Source of the DNA: Zhouia amylolytica
Lineage (GTDB): Bacteria; Bacteroidota; Bacteroidia; Flavobacteriales; Flavobacteriaceae
Reading direction: 5' to 3'
Assembly: GCF_900116365.1 (NCBI RefSeq)
Contig: NZ_FPAG01000005.1
Span: 248,001 to 312,000 of the forward strand
DNA: 64,000 nucleotides
Within the stretch, counting starts at the first letter, position 1, and each line of letters starts with the position of its first letter. Below, piece after piece: positions 61,869-64,000 of the stretch. The notes beneath the pieces were generated by a model. The model saw nothing but the letters and a program-made list of their open reading frames with translations, was not told where the DNA came from and searched no databases. Made by a program: the position numbers and the translations under genes.

Positions 61869-62616
61869 ACAATGCTATTATAGAACGAGTCATTAACTCG
61901 TATATTTCTTTTTGAGATTTATTTGATAATTGTTGAAGTTGCGAATTTATGGTTTTTTGATCAGATCTTCTTGCAGGACCAGTTTGCGCTTCTTTTGGAT
62001 TCATTGTCTGAATCTTTTTTGCCGTTTCTTCAATAAGCGGATGTAAAATTTCAAATGGGATATTATTTTCTTTACAAATCTCACTTCCAATATGATACAG
62101 GTGATTGGTGAAATTATTGACAAATACGGCAGACAGGTGAATTGCCTTTCGTTGTGCAGAGTTGATATGAAACACTTTGGGTGATATAGCACGTCCAAGT
62201 TTTTCTAAAACCTTCAAATCTTCTTCATTTTCAGCTTCTATACACAATGGAATTTGTTGAAAGTCTACTTCCTTTTCTTTTGAAAAACTCTGAAGAGGGT
62301 AAAAAACTCCTGCTTTGTTTGTTCTTTCAATAACCTCTATGGGCATGCTGCCTGAAGTGTGTACAACCAGACGGTCTGTAAAGGGTAATTGCTTAGAAAC
62401 CTCGGCAATAGCATCATCTGAAACAGCTATAATGTAAATATCGGCTGTAGTCAAACTTTGTAAATCGTGGATACATCGGTTGTTCATTTCATCTGAAACC
62501 GACCCTAATTCACTCCGGCTGTAAACCTGAACAACCTCGATGTCTTCCGTATTGCGAAATGCTTTATACAGGTGCGTGGCTAAATTGCCAGCCCCAATGA
62601 GTGCAACTGTTGTCAT
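61849..62616 (-). CDS. Rossmann-like and DUF2520 domain protein
   Basis: A 255-residue protein with an N-terminal NAD(P)-binding fold (VALIGAGNLATHLYKAFRN) like ketopantoate or pyrroline-carboxylate reductases, VVHTSGSMPIEVIERTNKAG (20 residues) and the C-terminal helical DUF2520 domain (ALHLSAVF-like IHLSAVFVNNFTNHLYHIG, TGPARRSDQKTINSQLQQL). The enzymatic reaction is unknown. It is the first gene of the DUF2520/kdsC/maf/mscS operon. Confidence 0.92.
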   Translation of the reverse strand: MTTVALIGAGNLATHLYKAFRNTEDIEVVQVYSRSELGSVSDEMNNRCIHDLQSLTTADIYIIAVSDDAIAEVSKQLPFTDRLVVHTSGSMPIEVIERTNKAGVFYPLQSFSKEKEVDFQQIPLCIEAENEEDLKVLEKLGRAISPKVFHINSAQRKAIHLSAVFVNNFTNHLYHIGSEICKENNIPFEILHPLIEETAKKIQTMNPKEAQTGPARRSDQKTINSQLQQLSNKSQKEIYELMTRSIIALYGREKL

Positions 62617-62718
62617 GCTGCTAAATTAAGCATACTAATTTATTTTATGTATAGGTATAAATAATAAAGAATCTGAAAGGAACTTCACGCATGAGTTTAA
62701 GAAAATTAATTATTAATA

Positions 62719-62774
62719 CGAGCGCGGTCGAAACGTATTCATACGATATTAAAAATAATTCTCGACTGCGCTCG
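62719..62774. repeat. REP-like inverted repeat
   Basis: CGAGCGCGGTCGA (62719-62731) and TCGACTGCGCTCG (62762-62774) form a 13-base inverted repeat with one mismatch, locally G+C-rich in A+T-rich sequence. An inner CGTATTCATACG (62734-62745) adds a small palindrome. It is of the dispersed REP type seen in flavobacterial intergenic regions. Confidence 0.6.
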
Positions 62775-62814
62775 CACTAACAGCTTCCATAGCGATAGGG
62801 AGCCAATTTAAATT

Positions 62815-63204
62815 TTACGCACAAGATACAGTAATAGAGTGTGTGTGGGCATCATCGCTAGAAGATGTAACTGTTATAGAATCATTACCTTTTAACGAAC
62901 TAAAGTTTGATGCCGTGATGATTACCGTGTGATTATGATCGGCACTACCTTCAATGTTATAGGTTTTTTCTGTACCAGCTTCAACATCTTCTTTAGACAC
63001 GGTTAAAGTATGTCCATGATTTCCACCGATGGACGAATTGGTGCCATTTTGAAGACAATTGGCTGTTGGGTCAGGCGTAGGATCAGGATTTGGGGAAGGG
63101 CTTCCACTATCATCAGAGCCGGATGAACAGCTCAGATAGGCATAGGCCGGTAATGCAATAAACATTGCCGCCAATGATTTTTGAATAAAAGACTTCCTGT
63201 CCAT
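62815..63204 (-). CDS. Exported histidine-rich protein with three HxH motifs
   Basis: A 129-residue protein. It starts MDRKSFIQKSLAAMFIALPA (20 residues), a signal sequence reminiscent of a twin-arginine leader, followed by AYLSCSSGSDD, a possible but imperfect lipobox, then a Pro/Asp linker (SPNPDPTPDP). The mature part has three HxH units: NHGHTLTV, DHNHTVII and AHTHSITV. It may bind transition metals such as copper or nickel; no known family was recognised. Alone on the minus strand. Confidence 0.72.
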   Translation of the reverse strand: MDRKSFIQKSLAAMFIALPAYAYLSCSSGSDDSGSPSPNPDPTPDPTANCLQNGTNSSIGGNHGHTLTVSKEDVEAGTEKTYNIEGSADHNHTVIITASNFSSLKGNDSITVTSSSDDAHTHSITVSCA

Positions 63205-63376
63205 TTTTAAAGTTTATAAATGTTGATTATAGGTTCTAAAGAAAAGGAAGTAGTTACAGCTTTAGTATTAAAGATACAAAAAACCTTACAGAACTTTACA
63301 TTTTAATCTTTTGTCACTTAGGAAGAAATGATTCTTTAAGTATTGTTAATATCTATGAGAATCCATATATATACCC

Positions 63377-63384
63377 TATTTTTG
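63377..63384 (+). promoter_or_regulatory. -7 promoter element of the cytochrome c biogenesis gene
   Basis: TATTTTTG matches TAnnTTTG and lies 38 bases before the ATG at 63423. A good -33 element is not apparent. Confidence 0.5.
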
Positions 63385-63422
63385 CACACTGAAATTCGAA
63401 TCAGAAACTTATTTTTACTTCA

Positions 63423-64000
63423 ATGGTAGACCTTCTTAAAAAAACACTCTTCTCTACACGATTAATGGCTGTTTTATTTTTTGTTTTTGCCGTAGCCATG
63501 GCATTCGGAACATTTATCGAGAGTTGGTATAGTACAGATACTGCCCGCATCTGGATTTATAATGCTTGGTGGTTTGAAGTCATTATGGTACTTTTTGTAA
63601 TAAATTTTATCGGAAATATTAAGAAGTACAAACTTCTTAAATGGGAACAATGGCCGGTTTTATTACTTCATTTGTCTTTTATATTAATCATTTCAGGAGC
63701 ATTTGTTACCCGCTATATTAGTTTTGAGGGGATGATGCCGGTAAGAGAAGGTCAGTCGGTTGATTATATTTTAACGCACAAAACCTATTTGTCAGCCATG
63801 GTAGATGGTGAAATGAATGGAGAAATGCGAAGAAAAATGCTGCAAGAAGAGGTGTTACTAACTCCAGAAGCGGAAAAATCAAGTTTACCTTGGAGATCGG
63901 ATTTCAACGGGCAGCCTTTTAAAATATCTTATGCAGGTTTTATTAAAGGAGCTGAAGAAGGTTTGATCGAAGATGAAAATGGCGATACTTATTTAAAGAT
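63423..64000 (+). CDS. ccsA: Cytochrome c biogenesis protein (ResB/CcsA-type), 5' part
   Basis: The frame opens at ATG 63423 and runs out of the window after ~192 codons. The visible part starts MVDLLKKTLFSTRLMAVLFF (20 residues) and has three membrane helices (VLFFVFAVAMAFGTFIESWY, 20 residues; WWFEVIMVLFVINFIGNI; WPVLLLHLSFILIISGAFVT, 20 residues) and a periplasmic stretch (EGMMPVREGQSVDYILTHKT, 20 residues). This is the ResB-like N-terminal half of the fused Ccs heme-attachment proteins of Bacteroidota. It may extend over 1000 residues. Confidence 0.85.
   Translation, partial: MVDLLKKTLFSTRLMAVLFFVFAVAMAFGTFIESWYSTDTARIWIYNAWWFEVIMVLFVINFIGNIKKYKLLKWEQWPVLLLHLSFILIISGAFVTRYISFEGMMPVREGQSVDYILTHKTYLSAMVDGEMNGEMRRKMLQEEVLLTPEAEKSSLPWRSDFNGQPFKISYAGFIKGAEEGLIEDENGDTYLK

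Overview
The window reads as chromosomal DNA of a gliding, probably marine member of the Flavobacteriaceae (Bacteroidota). Supporting signs are the low G+C content, the gliding genes gldF and gldG, Bacteroidota-type promoters (TTTG or TTG, about 19 bases, then TAnnTTTG), a family repertoire typical of Flavobacteriia (DUF4290, DUF493, DUF2911, DUF4834, START-like), and a MurA with aspartate in place of the fosfomycin-target cysteine. I see no rRNA, CRISPR array, integron or intact mobile element. There is one tRNA.

Layout. 1-5603: the end of a sialic-acid/amino-sugar operon (hexosaminidase C-terminus, LrgA, LrgB, a NanM-type mutarotase fused to a sodium symporter, and a sialate O-acetylesterase). 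5632-11058: a minus-strand light-response operon (TetR-type regulator, ABC1/UbiB kinase, flavin reductase, cryptochrome DASH, PhrB-like photolyase). 11384-15738: a secreted phosphoesterase, mnmE, a DUF4870 protein and dnaN. 15861-21602: gldG, gldF, a monooxygenase-like protein and a SAM hydrolase on the minus strand, then phoH and purC on the plus strand. 21603-22555 is a long non-coding island with repeats, followed by tRNA-Met. 22802-31237 is housekeeping (aminotransferase IV, YqgE, HU, fmt, recQ, DUF493, DUF4290, murA). 31281-33059 is a second photolyase operon (class I photolyase and an SRPBCC protein). 33199-43504 holds a DUF2911 protein, an acetyltransferase, an outer-membrane beta-barrel, a surface-polysaccharide operon (DUF4834, YfhO, glycosyltransferase, flippase) and a very basic secreted protein. 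43886-49580 is a complete trans-4-hydroxy-L-proline catabolic operon with its AraC-type regulator. 49597-54692 carries uvrA, an ECF sigma factor with a small gene behind it, nth and a peroxiredoxin. 54761-60113 is a PIG-L deacetylase / micropeptide / sodium symporter / oxidoreductase operon. 60188-62616 holds mscS-like, maf, kdsC-like and DUF2520 genes. Then come a His-rich exported protein and the start of a ccsA/resB-type cytochrome c biogenesis gene.

The observations I rate highest are these. First, both photolyase operons, 22 kb apart, carry the same operator-like element, TTTGTTTAA-N16-TTAAACAAA, with identical spacing at their promoters. That suggests one regulon controlled by a single, probably light-linked regulator. 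Second, two gaps between convergent transcription units (21768-21877 and 34265-34319) each hold degenerate tandem repeats with an 11-bp period, one helical turn, around a shared GGATAA core. Third, LrgAB, reported elsewhere as a pyruvate transporter, sits inside a sialate locus, where the aldolase would release pyruvate, beside a mutarotase-symporter fusion. Fourth, two DNA-repair enzymes from families that normally carry [4Fe-4S] clusters (the PhrB-like photolyase and endonuclease III) lack the expected cysteine ligands.
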